Origin: Cenococcum geophilum 1.58
Taxonomy: Eukaryota > Ascomycota > Dothideomycetes > Gloniales > Gloniaceae
DNA length: 64,000 nt
Direction: 5' to 3'
Assembly (NCBI GenBank): GCA_001692895.1
Contig: KV748255.1
Coordinates: forward strand, 62,001 to 126,000
In this document: piece by piece, positions 27,001 through 38,553 of the stretch
Layout: the number at the start of each line of letters is the position of its first letter
Numbering within the stretch: the first letter of the stretch is position 1
The notes under the pieces: generated by a model
Database searches by the model: none
Told to the model about the DNA's origin: nothing
The model's input: only the letters and a program-made list of their open reading frames with translations
Translations under genes and position numbers: made by a program

Positions 27001-29099
27001 TTACTAAAAAGCTTTTAGGTATAAAGAATTTCAGAAACACAGCTAGAAGATCTATAGATAGATATATATAAAAATTAAGAAGTAAAGTATATCCTAAGAA
27101 GCGTAGCAAAATAATTTATGGAAGATTTCTATAAAGAATTAACTTAAGGACATAATAGAGCCATAGGCTTAGTATTAAAACTCTAGGAGGAGTATATTAT
27201 TAATAGAATCTAGGGCTTAGCGCGGAAAGTTATAAAGGAATATCTGGATTGCTAAAGAAATAAACTAATAAGGTATAATCTATATAGAGGGCTATAACCT
27301 ATTAAGATACTAGAGAGACTATAGGAGGTTATATTATAGGACTTTATTATTAAGTTGCTAAAATTAAGAGATCCTATTACTAGATAAAATTATAACGTAA
27401 TCTTAGTAATAGTAAATAAGCTTATAAAGTAGAGATACTTTATAGCATATATAGAAGAGATATTAGCAGAAGATATTACTAGAATCTATATTAAGGAAGT
27501 ATTTATAAGATATAGAGCACTAAGTAAGATTATATTAGATAAAGATTTAAGATTTATAATAGTATTCTAGGAGGTATTCTTAGCGGAGTAAGGAGTTAAA
27601 GCAGTAACTTCTACCGCATATTATCTATAGACAGACAGTTAAACAAAAAGACTAAATTAGACACTAGAACAGTATCTAAGGCACTATATTAATTACGCAT
27701 AGAATAATTGGGTATTATTATTACTAGTTATATAGTTTACATATAATATAACACTATAAGAAGGAATAGGTATATTACTATTTAAGGCAAATTACGGGTA
27801 TAAGCTAAGAATATTATTATTACTATAATAAGCGAAGAAAATAAGTAGCGCAGCTAAAGAAAGAATAAAGACGTTAATAAATCTTTATATAGACCTTATA
27901 GAATTAATAAAGAAAGTATAAGAGAGAATAAAAAAGTACTATAATGCTAAGAGATCTAAGGGACTAGATCTTAAGGAGGGAGATAAAGTATAGCTACTAT
28001 ATAAAAATTTTAAGAGTTAACGACTAAGTAAGAAGTTAGACTATATTAGACTAGGACCTTTTAAAATTAAGTAAAAGATTTTACTAGTTACGTTTAAGTT
28101 AAACCTACTAGCTAAAATAAAGATCTACCTTATACAGCATATTGTAATCCTAAAGCTAATATACAGAAATATTAAGCTACTAGTTTATAAAGTAGATACG
28201 TATAAAGGATAGGAAGAAGACAATTAGTAAGTTTTAAAGATTATTAGCTATAAGGACATTAACGATAAAATATAGTATAAGGTAAAATAGATAAGTTATA
28301 ATAAGACTACCTAGGAACTACTAGAGAACCTAAAGAACGCTATAGGAAAGGTATAGGAGTATTAGAAGAAATTAGGTTAAGTAGTATTAATAAAAAAGGA
28401 TCGCTAAAAAACGAGTTACCTAAGGGGGACCTAAGAAGAGTAGTTGCTAAGCTACTTAGATCTATTTCCTTTTCGGCCAGAAGTAAGTCTATTCTTTTAT
28501 TACTAAGTTCCTATAGACCCTATTTTATAAGTTTTTACTCCTTAAAACGAACCTTTTTATAACCCTTTTTAAGACGGAGTAAGCGAGTAAATGCCGCGAT
28601 ATAAGTATCTAGGGCCTTTTATTCCGCATTATAAGAACGTTCTAACTTAGTAAGGGCTTAAGATAGTTTATTATCTAGCCGCGTAATAGCAGATTAAATA
28701 TAAAACCCTAAAACAAATTAATTAGGAAACTAGACAACTATTAAGAGCAATAGGTCGCGTATATTTAGTATTAGAGGTAAAGTAAACGTTATAAAACAAA
28801 TAAATATTCGCTTTAGTGCACTTTAAATAAGAGGATAGTTGTTATAAAGATAGGTTCGCCAATATAATATAAACTAACCCCTCTTTTAAACAGCGAGAAC
28901 ACAAAGATAGTATAATCTCACTAAGAGATAATATTATAGCAATAATGCGGACGCAACGAGCAGTTAAAGAAGAAGAAATTGCTTTAGGTATAATAAGTAA
29001 TAATATTAACTAAATTAATTAGACGGATATTATACCTTTAGTAAACGACTTAAAGATATTAGGAATCTTTAAGGATAAATATAAAGAGGAGGGAGATAG

Positions 29100-29523
29100 T
29101 GTTATAGACGCTTTAAGTATAATATTATAACTACTTAGGGAAGAGTTAGAAAAAGCTAGTTAGTTAATATAAGCACAGTCTAAGATAGAGCTAATAGAAC
29201 TATATAATAAGGAATAGTAACTAAAGTTACGTAATATAATCTATATAATCTATAGGATCTATATAATCCGTAATAGAGTAAATAGAGCATACGTATATTA
29301 CGTATAAGGAGGATTTTATAGGAGTACGGTTGTATATTTAAGGACCCTTAGTCCCTACCTAAATAGTTCCTTCCTTATAGTAATTCTCAGAATATAATTA
29401 AAGTTAATCTGTTAGGCAACTACTCCACCAGTTATTATTACGTCGTTAACTTTAACTTACGTCACCTATATACCTAGCCTAATAACGAGCCTACTGTAGT
29501 ACCTGCTATAAGGTTCCGTTATA
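29100..29523 (+). repeat. 3' LTR of chromovirus B copy 1
   Basis: 424 bp, TGTTATAGACGC to GGTTCCGTTATA; followed by CTTCT, the right target duplication. After it the integrase of chromovirus A resumes. Confidence 0.88.
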
Positions 29524-30521
29524 CTTCTATTATAAAACTACTAGGCAACTAGAAAATACTAATAATAGTATAAAAGCATACCTATAATAGGTAGTCGCCT
29601 ATAGTTAAGATAACTAGGTGGATTACCTTCTACTAGGTAAATTTATAGTAAATAACTACGTCTTAACTACTATAAGACTTACCCCGTTCTTTATAAATAA
29701 AGGTTATTACCCCTAATCCGGCATAAAGCCACCAGAACCTATTAATAAGAAACTACTATATAAAAAACGCCTTAAGATACTACTTACTAACTAGTATATA
29801 AACTGTATAAAAAATCTACTTAACTACTATAAGGGAGAAATGGCCTAGGCTTAAGTAAAGTAGGCTTATTTTACTAACTATTATAAAACACTACTATTAG
29901 AGATGCGTATTAGCGACTAGGTATAGCTAAATATATATAATATCTCTATATAGAGGCCTATAAAGTTACTTAATTATAAAAACCTTAGCCCCTATCTAAT
30001 TAAATAAGTTATTAATAGGGGAGCCATATATAAGCTAGAACTCCTACTTACCCTAGCCACCTATAGAATATAGCCTATATTTTACCTATAGCTATTATAT
30101 ATTTATTAGCCTAACCCCCTACTAGGGCAGATATAGCCTAAACCCCTACTAGTATTAATCCGAGATAAGAACAAAGATAAAAACTATAAGAAGTGGACCG
30201 TTAAATAAATTATTAACTCTAAATACTTTAGTAAAGGTAGAGGATAATAGCTTTACTACAGAGCTATATATATAGGATTTAATATAAATTAGCTAAAATA
30301 GTAACTATAAAAAGACTTTAATAATATAAAGGATCTAATTAGCGACTTTTACTACGCAAACCTATAAAAACTAGGCCTAAGTAGAGATTTTATACCTAAT
30401 TCTCTATAGGAGCCCTTATAGAGTTAAACCGTTATATATTACTACGTAAGGGCAAATTACTATTAGATTGCCGTTAAATTGCAGTAAAGTACGATTATAT
30501 AACTAAAATATCGTTAAAATG

Positions 30522-30575
30522 TCTAGAAACTTTAACCGGCGGTTAAAGTTATCTAATTAGTTAGATTTTTAGATG
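30522..30575 (+). repeat. double-hairpin module, copy in chromovirus A
   Basis: Perfect 10-bp arms around GGC at 30528-30550, then ATCTAA-TTAG-TTAGAT at 30551-30566, then GATGCTAAG. It matches the copia copy at 7326-7385 almost base for base over about 45 bp, although the surrounding sequences are unrelated. Confidence 0.85.
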
Positions 30576-30714
30576 CTAAGCCTTATTATATAACGTTGTT
30601 TTAAGCCTTTAGTAATACCCCCCCTTCTTCTTTTCTATACCTTAAGTGTCCCTTTTATATATATATAGTAACCACAGCGTCGCCAAAGCTCCACCTCTAT
30701 AGGAGGGGGGGTAG

Positions 30715-30907
30715 TATTACGGAACTCTACTATAGGGGCCTCCATAGGAGAGCCCCGTGCTCTCGCATACACCTCACGTACAGCTTATGTCAGCTACGCG
30801 TAGGTATATTACCTCCTTACGCCCTTGACCCTTACGATTAATCGCGTAACGACTTGTAGACTCCTTAAATATATACGCTCTGTAGCCACTGCCCCCGTCC
30901 CGTAACA
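30715..30907 (+). repeat. 3' LTR of chromovirus A
   Basis: 193 bp, TATTACGGAAC (originally TGTCACGGAAC) to CCCGTAACA. A better-preserved copy of the same LTR, split by later insertions, is at 39169-39270 plus 49487-49588. Confidence 0.85.
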
Positions 30908-31227
30908 ATTTGATAGGTAATATGCGATAGCGCTATTATAGATTCTGCCTTTATCTGTTATAATATATTATAAGTTTTTTTTAATTTTAAGCTTCCTACT
31001 AGTATGTTTTATATATTTATATTAGGTAGCAATTATTTAACTTTATATCGCGTCTATTTAGCTAGAGTAGGCTATAAAGGGTGGTTTTTATAGAATTATT
31101 TTATTAGTAAAGACGCGTCGGCCTTAATCCATTTATAGGTTTCCTATATTTATATTTTATATCCTTTCCATTTAATAAGAAGTTTAAATTATTTAGATTA
31201 TATATTCTATTATATATTATTATTTAA
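30908..31227 (-). mobile_element. gypsy element 'H', chromodomain fragment
   Basis: Minus-strand fragment. W-K-G-Y-K followed by E-T-Y-K-W-I-K-A-D-A-S-L-L-I-K and F-Y-K-N-H-P-L is readable on the minus strand between about 31160 and 31050 and fits the second half of a retroviral-type chromodomain. It ends at the LINE target duplication (31212-31227) and continues on the other side of the LINE at 38538. The 3' end of H was cut off where chromovirus A abuts it. Confidence 0.7.
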
Positions 31228-31644
31228 TAATAATAATTTATTGCTTAACGTCCGATTTAGATCCCTATTAGGCCTACGCGGACTACTCCTTATATATATA
31301 TATAGGGAGAAAACTCTATTTAAGAAAACCCTATAATCTATCTCCCTGCCTTTTAGGACTCGCCTATAAGGCGCCTATAGGGCGCCTATAAGTCACCTAT
31401 GGTGCTTCTACTACCTTACTTTTTAACCTCCTTAGGAACTACTGCTGCCGTAATAAGCCTACGGACGCGCTAGTATCGCATACTTTACTTTACTACTGTA
31501 GAGTTATTAGGGGGCGCTCGTTGCTTACCCCCTACCCTTTATTACTATTTCCCTTATAACCTAGAACTGGTTTAGTATATTTTAGCTAATAAGCCATTAG
31601 GTAACCGCCTTAAGGCCTTTTTATATTAAGAGCAGTATATTATA

Positions 31645-32212
31645 TATTATGTTATAATATTCAATTACGCTGTTACGGCTCCCGTTAGGGTCCATGCAGC
31701 GGGTCTATATGGGTATATATATATTGTAAGCTTTGCAGTGTGTGGGGATTGAACGAGCAACTTAATTGTAAATCTATGGAAATCAAGTGGTATAAATACA
31801 TGAAAGTAGACCCCGAACTCCGAAGCCCATGACTCATTTCCAACGTATCCGAGACATACGAGGGTAGTGCTGACGCAGGTGAAACAGGGTAATATGCAAG
31901 GTCCGGTAGTCGGTTACATATATACATGTATAAGAGGGGAACCGTACCGCTGGGGCCGGATAAAACCTCTCCTTCTCTTGTTATACGGCCTATATGGCTT
32001 GTTATGCGGCCTATATAGCCTCTCTTCTGATTAGTGACTACCAAGCACGAGTAGACGTCTCTTTAAGGCGCTACAGAAAAGCCATCTTGATGCGTACTCC
32101 TGGGTCTGTCCGGTGGGGTGTATAGCTAGGGCCTGGGTTCCGTTCCTGGCTGCTCCGGTTATCCAGGTAGGGCGTAGGCCGGTGGCCCATAAGGCTGGTG
32201 GTGGTGTAGAAG
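31645..32212 (-). mobile_element. SINE-like or truncated-LINE insertion in LINE 3' region
   Basis: 568 bp flanked by the 15-bp duplication GAGCAGTATATTATA (31630-31644, 32213-32227). The second LINE copy has the uninterrupted site (about 60370-60385), so the insertion is clear. The long duplication argues for a non-LTR retroposon; an AT-rich end (TATTATGTTATAATATTC on the plus strand) suggests minus orientation. The right part (31919-32212) is GC-rich and carries no recognised domain. A solo LTR (31725-31918) later landed in it, so the original insert was about 370 bp. A 119-codon minus-strand frame across it (31685-32044) has no family I recognise. Confidence 0.65.
31725..31918 (-). repeat. 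solo LTR family 'I', copy b
   Basis: 194 bp, on the plus strand TGTAAGCTTTGC to AGTCGGTTACA, i.e. the reverse complement of copy a. Flanked by TATAT on both sides (31720-31724, 31919-31923), a likely 5-bp target duplication, though in low-complexity sequence. Confidence 0.75.
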
Positions 32213-33949
32213 GAGCAGTATATTATAGTTCTCTATGCTAGCTACTAAGAGTATTACTTCTTAGTTAGTGTGTAAGGGGCATAACAGTATTACGTGTTTT
32301 AGTGTCTATCTTAGCCAGCTATATTCGCATTTTAGGCTACCTACTAGGATACCTACCTAGTAGAGCTAGTCTTTTAGTCCTATTATTCCTATTCTTAAGA
32401 GTATTACTATTATATTTTCTGCCTTTATTAGGCCTTCTTAAAGCCCTAAAGTGTTTACCCCCTATAGCGTTAACTATACTACGGCTTAGGTTCCTTTTAC
32501 CTTAGTTAGCCTCTATACCTTTAACTCCTATATACCTCTTTAGTGTTAGTCTAACCAGTATTATATTGCGGTAGATAGTTTCCTAATATTCTTTTATACT
32601 CTACTTTAGCTCCTTTCTCTTTCTTACTATTATCTTTACTGGCCTCTTACGTGTCTTTTTTCCTCCTTTATATAGGCCTAGGCCCTAAAGTAGTACTATT
32701 CTTCTTCTACTTTCTTTACTTATTTCTTTAATATGTCTTCCCTACTTTAGGGTTATTGGTTTATTCTCCTACGGGGCGCCTTAGGATCCCTCTATAGTTT
32801 ATTTAGGCGTGTTTTAATATACTTTATAACGTTAGAGTTACGTTTATTTTACGCCCTTTATATTACAGCGGCTTTAATATATAGTTATAGGGGGGGAATA
32901 TTGGCTTCCTTCTTAAGNAGTGCTGTNGCCGTTCGCTTATATNCGCCTNTTATACTNNANAGGNANGCTNTTTAGACCTTTTAGAGTGGTTTAAGGAGCG
33001 ACTTAGGGGGGCCTTTCTTAGATTCTCTAATGGCCCAAATACTAGACCTCTACGTTATGGTTGGCCGGACAACTGCTATATATAGTAGGCGTAACCTCTA
33101 GAAGTATAGACCCTATATAGAATTAACAATCCTAAATAATATAATATACTATGCTTAGCCCTTATGGGCCGCTTGCGCCGCATATACGCTTTACTAGAGC
33201 TTACTATCTACCTATACTCCTAATACCCTTAGGCCCTAAACTAGTTAACCCCTAAAGCCTTAGATGCGAATTATATGCTAAAAATCTGCAGATTGGTTGC
33301 GTTTTCTTATAAAATAGATTAGCTAGTATTTCTCTAGTAAGAATTGGACTTTATATCGTCTTGCTTATTCTATATAGGTATTATAAGCTTTCTTTAGTAT
33401 TCTACAATTCTCTGCGGCTGTTAGCCCGTATATAATTAGGTTTATATTATTAACGAAGCCTATCCCCTAGGTCGCCCCTTCCTTAAAGGAGTTAAGTAGG
33501 TTACTTATAAAGAAAAGGAAGAGTATAGGCGAGAGGGGTAATCCTTATAGTATTCCTATTGTAACTGCAATAGGGGGGCTCTAGTATTTACTAAAGACTA
33601 ATAATATTTCTTTTTAACCTATAAACCCTTAAACAAATTATATAATCTATTCTAGAAAGCCTTTTACCCTAAGAATATATAGGAGACGCTTATAGGGTAT
33701 GTTGTTATAGGCGCCACTAATATTTAGGCTGAGCATTAATACTATAAAGTCCCTTTATATCGCCTATGTAGATTTAATGGTAGTAGCGAGTAGCGTAAGT
33801 GCTAATAGTGTTAAGCGGTTCTTTCTTGCCCCTATTTAGCTCTGTAGTAGTAGGGCGTATTTTTTAGCCATGTCTATTATATAGTCCGCTATTACCTTTT
33901 CTAAGATCTTGCTAAGGGTGTTTTTTAAGGCAACAGGGCGGTAGCTTTC

Positions 33950-34136
33950 TGTCACGGCACTGACCTGACGCGTTGTTATGGCTCGTGTACGCGTATGCAT
34001 GAGCACGGACCTGACCCCTAACCGACACGTATATATACCGCCTCACCTCCTATATAGATCCTTACACGACATCGTTTGTCAATTATATACAGTCACCTCG
34101 TACATCGTACCTTGACAGTCTGCACGTACTGTGACA
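33950..34136. repeat. solo LTR inserted in LINE reverse transcriptase region
   Basis: 187 bp starting TGTCACGGCACTGAC and ending GTACTGTGACA, flanked by CTTTC (33945-33949, 34137-34141). The second LINE copy shows the empty site near 62095-62105. Its ends resemble the A-family LTR (TGTCACGG...GTGACA) but the middle does not align by eye, so it is a related or separate family. It retains more CpA than the LINE around it. Confidence 0.82.
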
Positions 34137-36784
34137 CTTTCTAGGATTAAGTAATCTACTTTACCTTTTTTTTTATAGGATAACCGTTATTATAGATCTT
34201 CTAAGTTGTAAGTAGTAGCCTATAGTAAAGTATGCTCTAGCTATATCTGTAAGCTAGGGTGCTATAAGTAGTCTATAGGTCTTTAGGGCCTTATTTAGAA
34301 TCCTATCTAGTCCTAGTACTATATTATTTAAAAGGCGGCTAATAGTTCTAGCTATTTTCTCTGTTGTTATATCGCTGTTAACCTATAGGCGAGTTACTAG
34401 TGTTTTACCTGTAATATTACTAAGGTCTACTAAAGCTAGTTAGGGGAAGAACCTTTTTATAAGAATCTTTGCCTTCTTATTATTATTATTAGTAGCCTAT
34501 AATTCCCCTGCTCTTTATAGGGGTAATAGGTATAAGTCTTCTACTAATTGCCCTACCTTTTTTTTTACCTATTTTGTTATAGCCCACAGGCCCTTATTAT
34601 AGGGGAGGCTTAGGTTAGAAGTATACTTATTTATAAATTATCTTTAGTTATTCCTTACTTCTTTTTTTAGGGTATTCTTTAACTGGTTTCTTATGTCTTT
34701 ATATTGTCTCTTATCTTTAGGGTTATAGCTACTTAAGTATTTCCTTCTTACTTATTATTGGCTGGCTATAAGAACTGCGTATTATACGGACTATATATAT
34801 TGCGCGTAAGGGCCCAGTCTTAAGACTAGGCAGTGCTCTTTTAACCTATTTTTAATTACTGCCTAGATCCTTTCTAGTCTTTAGTTAATTTCCTTAGGGG
34901 TGGCTAATAAGCCTCGCTTGTTTAGTATTAGGTGGATTTCTTCTAGGTCTTAAAGTTGTTATTTAACTATATTAAGGAAGCTATTTACCTTAAGCATCCT
35001 TATTACATATCTTTTACTATTTAGTTACGCCTTAATATTTAAATCTAGCTATATCTGGATGGGGATATAGTTTAAAGTAAGTACCTATTCTTCTTTAGGG
35101 TTATACCTTTTAAGTCTCTAATATAGGCCTTTATCTATAAATATAAGGTTAATTGTACTTCTAGCGGATCCTTATTACTATATAATTACTCTAGGGGGGG
35201 TAGCTAGCTTAAGGCCCCAGGTATCTATAGCTTTTAGTAGGCACTTTACCTATCGTTTAGCAGCGATATAGATACCCTCCTACTATAGGTAGTAGAGGTT
35301 TATATCTCCTAATAGGATAGACTCTACGCCTTTGGTTTTAAGTAAGCTTATTAATAATATAATATTCTCTATTTATAGGACCCCTTTAACCCTAGGGTTA
35401 TATATATTAATAATTTATACCAGTCCTCTATATATCTAAATTATTATAACTATAATATCTAGATTAACTGCCTGCTATAACTATAAGGATAGGCTAATAG
35501 TCTTACTAATTATAAAGCACACGCGTATAGCTACTTTTAGTTCGTATAGAAGCTGGAATCCTTAGGGGCAGTATGTCAATTATATATAGGTATTGTAGTA
35601 CGGCTCTTATATAGTAAGGATATAGTATTTCTCTAGGTCTAGACTGTCTAGTAAGGGCCTTATAAGACGGTGGTTTATATTACCACAGTTATACTATATA
35701 ATAGATAGGTGGCGGACCCCTAGTGAGGGTCCTTTACCTTTCTATTATTCCTCACTTCTTTTATTTCTACTTTCTCTAGGATATTTAGAACTTTTATTTC
35801 TTATATCTATACCCTAGTTACTACTTATTTTATATAAAGCTTTCTATTCCCATATCTTATATTCCTACTAGCGCTTTTATATCTAAATCTGTTATTATCT
35901 CCAGTTCTTCCCCTATTCTTATTAGTTAGCTATACGCCTTTTAAAAGTTGGCTATAAATATTATATTTACCGCGTTAAGTCTAATTTTTAATTATCCTAG
36001 TCTTAAGCTTACTATAGCTGTCTATAAGGGTCTTCCTATAGGGCGTCCTCTTCATTATATCCCTATATAGTCTAGTAATATTATACGGCGTCGCTTCTAG
36101 CCCGTTAAGGCTTGGGATGGCTGGCCTAGTCCCCTAATATTAAAGGTAGGAAACGCTAGAAAGGCACCTACGCCCCCCTAGCTTATTGCCTATTATTTCT
36201 ATTTATATAACCTCACGTATAGTTATTCCCGCAGCTATTAAGCCCTTACCTTCCATCTCCTATATTTAATGCAGTTTTCTCTCTCTTACGCCTTATATGT
36301 GCTTTAGTGGCAGTTTACGCATTTTATTTGGTTTTAATTTAAGTAGTATCTTATATTGTAGGGGCCTATATAGTAGCCGTAGCACACCTATACTGCGTAT
36401 ATAGATTAGGTATATCCCTATTATACACAGCAATAGTATTATTCTAGGTGTAGTCTATGGTTATAGAGCCTTATATTATATATAAGGCCGTTTATAATTA
36501 TTCCTTTTTAAATAAGGAGTTTTTGCATTCCTAGTATATATATACTAATAATAAGGGAGCTATGCGTTTGTTTAGTGTCTCCCTAGCAAGTCTCTAGCGA
36601 CCCTTATATCCTCTTATTATTCTTATTATTTACTTAGTTTATATTTTCCTATTAAAGCTATTAGATTTAGGTAATCTTAAATCCTAGTATAAAGCGTTCT
36701 ATTTATCTTACTATCTCCTATATAATTGCTATATTATCCACCTAGCGTCCCTTTTCTACCCTAAGGCTTATAGGGACCGCTAGG

Positions 36785-38537
36785 TAGGTAGTTATATAGT
36801 AGAGTTTAGTATACCTACTTATCTAGGCCTCTACCCTAGTTTTTTAGTAGCTTTCCCTTTTCTAGGCCTAAAGGCCTAGGGCTTTCTATAAGCAGTTAGC
36901 TGCTACTACTACTTATATAGGGAATTTTACCATTCTCTTAAATATTTTATAGTAGGGTTAGCCTAAGTACCAGTTTACCCCCTAGTAGTCTATATAAGAG
37001 TCTCCTCCTAGAGTTAGTACACTTTTATACAGCTTAAGAGCCTTCTATAGCCTCTAGTTTCACGCCTCTTTTTATTATTTTCGCTAGTATAGGTATAAGC
37101 TACTATTTATAGGGGTTGTAACTCCTATCTTACGCGCCTACTGGCGTAATCCTATAAGGGCGTTATAGCTGCATTCTATAATATAAAAGCCTTAAGTACC
37201 TTCTACGGTTAAAGCCTAGATAAAACCTTTCCCGTCTAAGTAACTCCTATTTACTCCTTAAGTATATCTTACTAGTATACCGCCCTAGAGGTAAACGGTT
37301 TTATCTATTAATATACTAATACGCGTATCCGTTTTCTTAAGCTATATAATAGTCTCTTTAGCTAGGATATAATCCTATCTACCTACTAGGTGCACTAAGG
37401 GTTAGAGCCTAGTAAAAGGGTAAGGTCCTTAGAGCTAGTAGTAGCTACTACGTACTATACCCTATAGGAGGCCAGTAGTAATATAGGGGCGTAACACCCT
37501 ATACTACTACCAGTTCCCATTTCGTATTGCCTATAAAAGTCTTCTTATAATAGGCCGACTGTGTCTTATAAGAGAGGGGCCGTAGAGACACTAGGTCCCG
37601 CACCGGACGACCTACTCCCCCCTCTCCTACTAACTAAGCTTATGTCCCCCCCTTTTATAAGCTGGCCTGTGTCTCTAACTGTTAAGTCCTTGTCCGACTG
37701 GCCTGTGTTTCCCCTATAGCCTCCCCCATATGTATGCATCAGGTTGCGTGCACCACGCCTATTAAGACCCTCCTGTGAGTCGCCTGCGAGTCGACTCGAA
37801 CGCCATGGGGCCGTCGAAGCTGGCCTGTGTTTCCGCTGCCTAGAGCTTTACCCGTGTTTCCGCCTCGTTGAGCCGTCTGGTCACCGTCGCGTCGCCATCG
37901 CGTCGCCGTCGCAGTCGACCAGGTCGCGCGCACCACGCCTATTAAGACCCTCTTCTGAGTCACCTAAGTGTACCGGATACCAGATAGGCCCTTATAGAGG
38001 GGCCTTAATGAGTTCTCTAGGCAGGGCCTTAACAAGTTCTTCGCGGTGGCCTCGGGGCCTTAATAAGTTTCGTACGAAGTATCTGCGACGCGTTAACCTT
38101 AACAAGTTCTTATAAAAGGAGGATCCCTACGCCCTTGTCGCGCATACTTTGCAATCTTAGAGCTAGTGCAAGCCTAAGGGTGTCCTGTTATACGCCTAGG
38201 ACGCGTCCACGTTAACTGGCTGAATAAGGCCAGTTTCGGGCCTGGCTGCGAGCCAGGTAGTCGTATATTGAGCGGTTTTCGTATCCCAGTTTCCCTTGAT
38301 GGGCCTCCCTAGATAGTTAAACAGGAGCTCTAAGCGGAGGCAGTGAGGCTCCGGTGTTATTAAGGGCGATGCTTTGTACGCGTCGCGGGCTCATCGCCAC
38401 AGAGTCGAACGACAGCGCTGCACGCGCTGCGACGGCTCTCTACCATCGCCTCTGCACTTGGCCATCAAGAGGAATAGGATTCCAGATGATGTTTCCACCC
38501 GCGGCGACGTAGACGCGTGCAGTAGGGCTTCGCGGGC
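36785..38537 (-). promoter_or_regulatory. GC-rich 5' leader of the LINE
   Basis: Presumed 5' untranslated/promoter part of the LINE, read on the minus strand from 38537. It is the block shared with the poly(A) retroposon at 14217-15960. It has sub-repeats: two copies of a ~50-bp segment containing CCTATTAAGACCCTC (about 37740-37800 and 37925-37975), about 180 bp apart, and four copies of GGCCTTAACAAGTTCT variants (about 38001-38110). Such monomers recall repeated promoter units in LINE 5' ends of other organisms; that reading is inference. Overlapping frames of 74-123 codons here (37739-38115) run through the repeats and are not credible genes. Confidence 0.6.
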
Positions 38538-38553
38538 ATATATTATTATTTAA

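Larger units (their letters stand above)
21513..29523 (+). mobile_element. Ty3/gypsy chromovirus 'B', copy 1, full length, RIP-degraded
   Basis: 8.0-kb element with 424-bp LTRs and target duplication CTTCT (21508-21512, 29524-29528), inserted in the integrase of chromovirus A. Decayed domains: gag with a knuckle remnant (N-C-G-K-Q-G-Y-F) near 22985-23015; aspartic protease of the D-S-G type near 25095; RT with L-Y-I-N-Y-R near 25770 and Y-L-N-N for Y-L-D-D near 26070; RNase H near 26510; integrase about 27180-27900; chromodomain about 28215-28345 (Y-K-V-K-W ... T-T-W-E-L-L-E-N-L). A solo LTR of another family interrupts it at 23793-24015. The last part of the internal region ends in a purine-rich GGAGGGAGATAG just before the 3' LTR. 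The frame is destroyed by RIP stops. The same family occurs inverted at 40171-48121. Confidence 0.92.
29529..30907 (+). mobile_element. chromovirus A, segment 3: integrase C-terminus, chromodomain, 3' LTR
   Basis: The last part of A. A chromodomain-like stretch is readable about 30190-30355 (K-W-T-V-K-Q-I-I-N-S-K-Y-F ... Y-R-A-I-Y). It is followed by the double-hairpin module (30522-30575), a purine tract ending AGGAGGGGGGGTAG and the LTR (30715-30907). Summing the three segments gives about 5.8 kb of A, so roughly the 5' LTR and leader are absent. Confidence 0.85.
31228..38537 (-). mobile_element. Tad-like LINE, full length, RIP-degraded
   Basis: 7.3-kb non-LTR retrotransposon flanked by a 16-bp target duplication ATATATTATTATTTAA (31212-31227, 38538-38553). 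On the minus strand: GC-rich leader 38537-~36785; ORF1 remnant with zinc-knuckle cysteines (36383-36308); ORF2 with an APE-type endonuclease (L-L-G-D-I-N at 35317-35300, S-T-I-N-L about 35140) and reverse transcriptase (G-I-x-x-G-L-P-L-S-P at 33557-33530; F-V-N-N for F-V-D-D at 33457-33446). The 3' end carries a short TAA-rich tail (about 31228-31240), not poly(A). Two later insertions are inside: 31645-32212 and 33950-34136. Stop codons by RIP throughout. A second copy begins at 59965. The short plus-strand frame at 32302-32505 is a shadow of it. Confidence 0.9.

Noticed and set aside
31735..31770. tRNA-like B box (GTTCAATCCCC on the minus strand) in solo LTR I
   Set aside because: No A box at the right distance and no cloverleaf; the segment is an LTR end present in three copies with TG...CA ends.
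32302..32505. Hydrophobic 67-codon frame, also at 60449-60634
   Set aside because: Antisense shadow of the LINE 3' region; its conservation between the copies only reflects their homology.
37739..38115. 74- and 123-codon frames in the LINE leader
   Set aside because: They run through sub-repeats in opposite directions and match nothing; the region is a non-coding leader.
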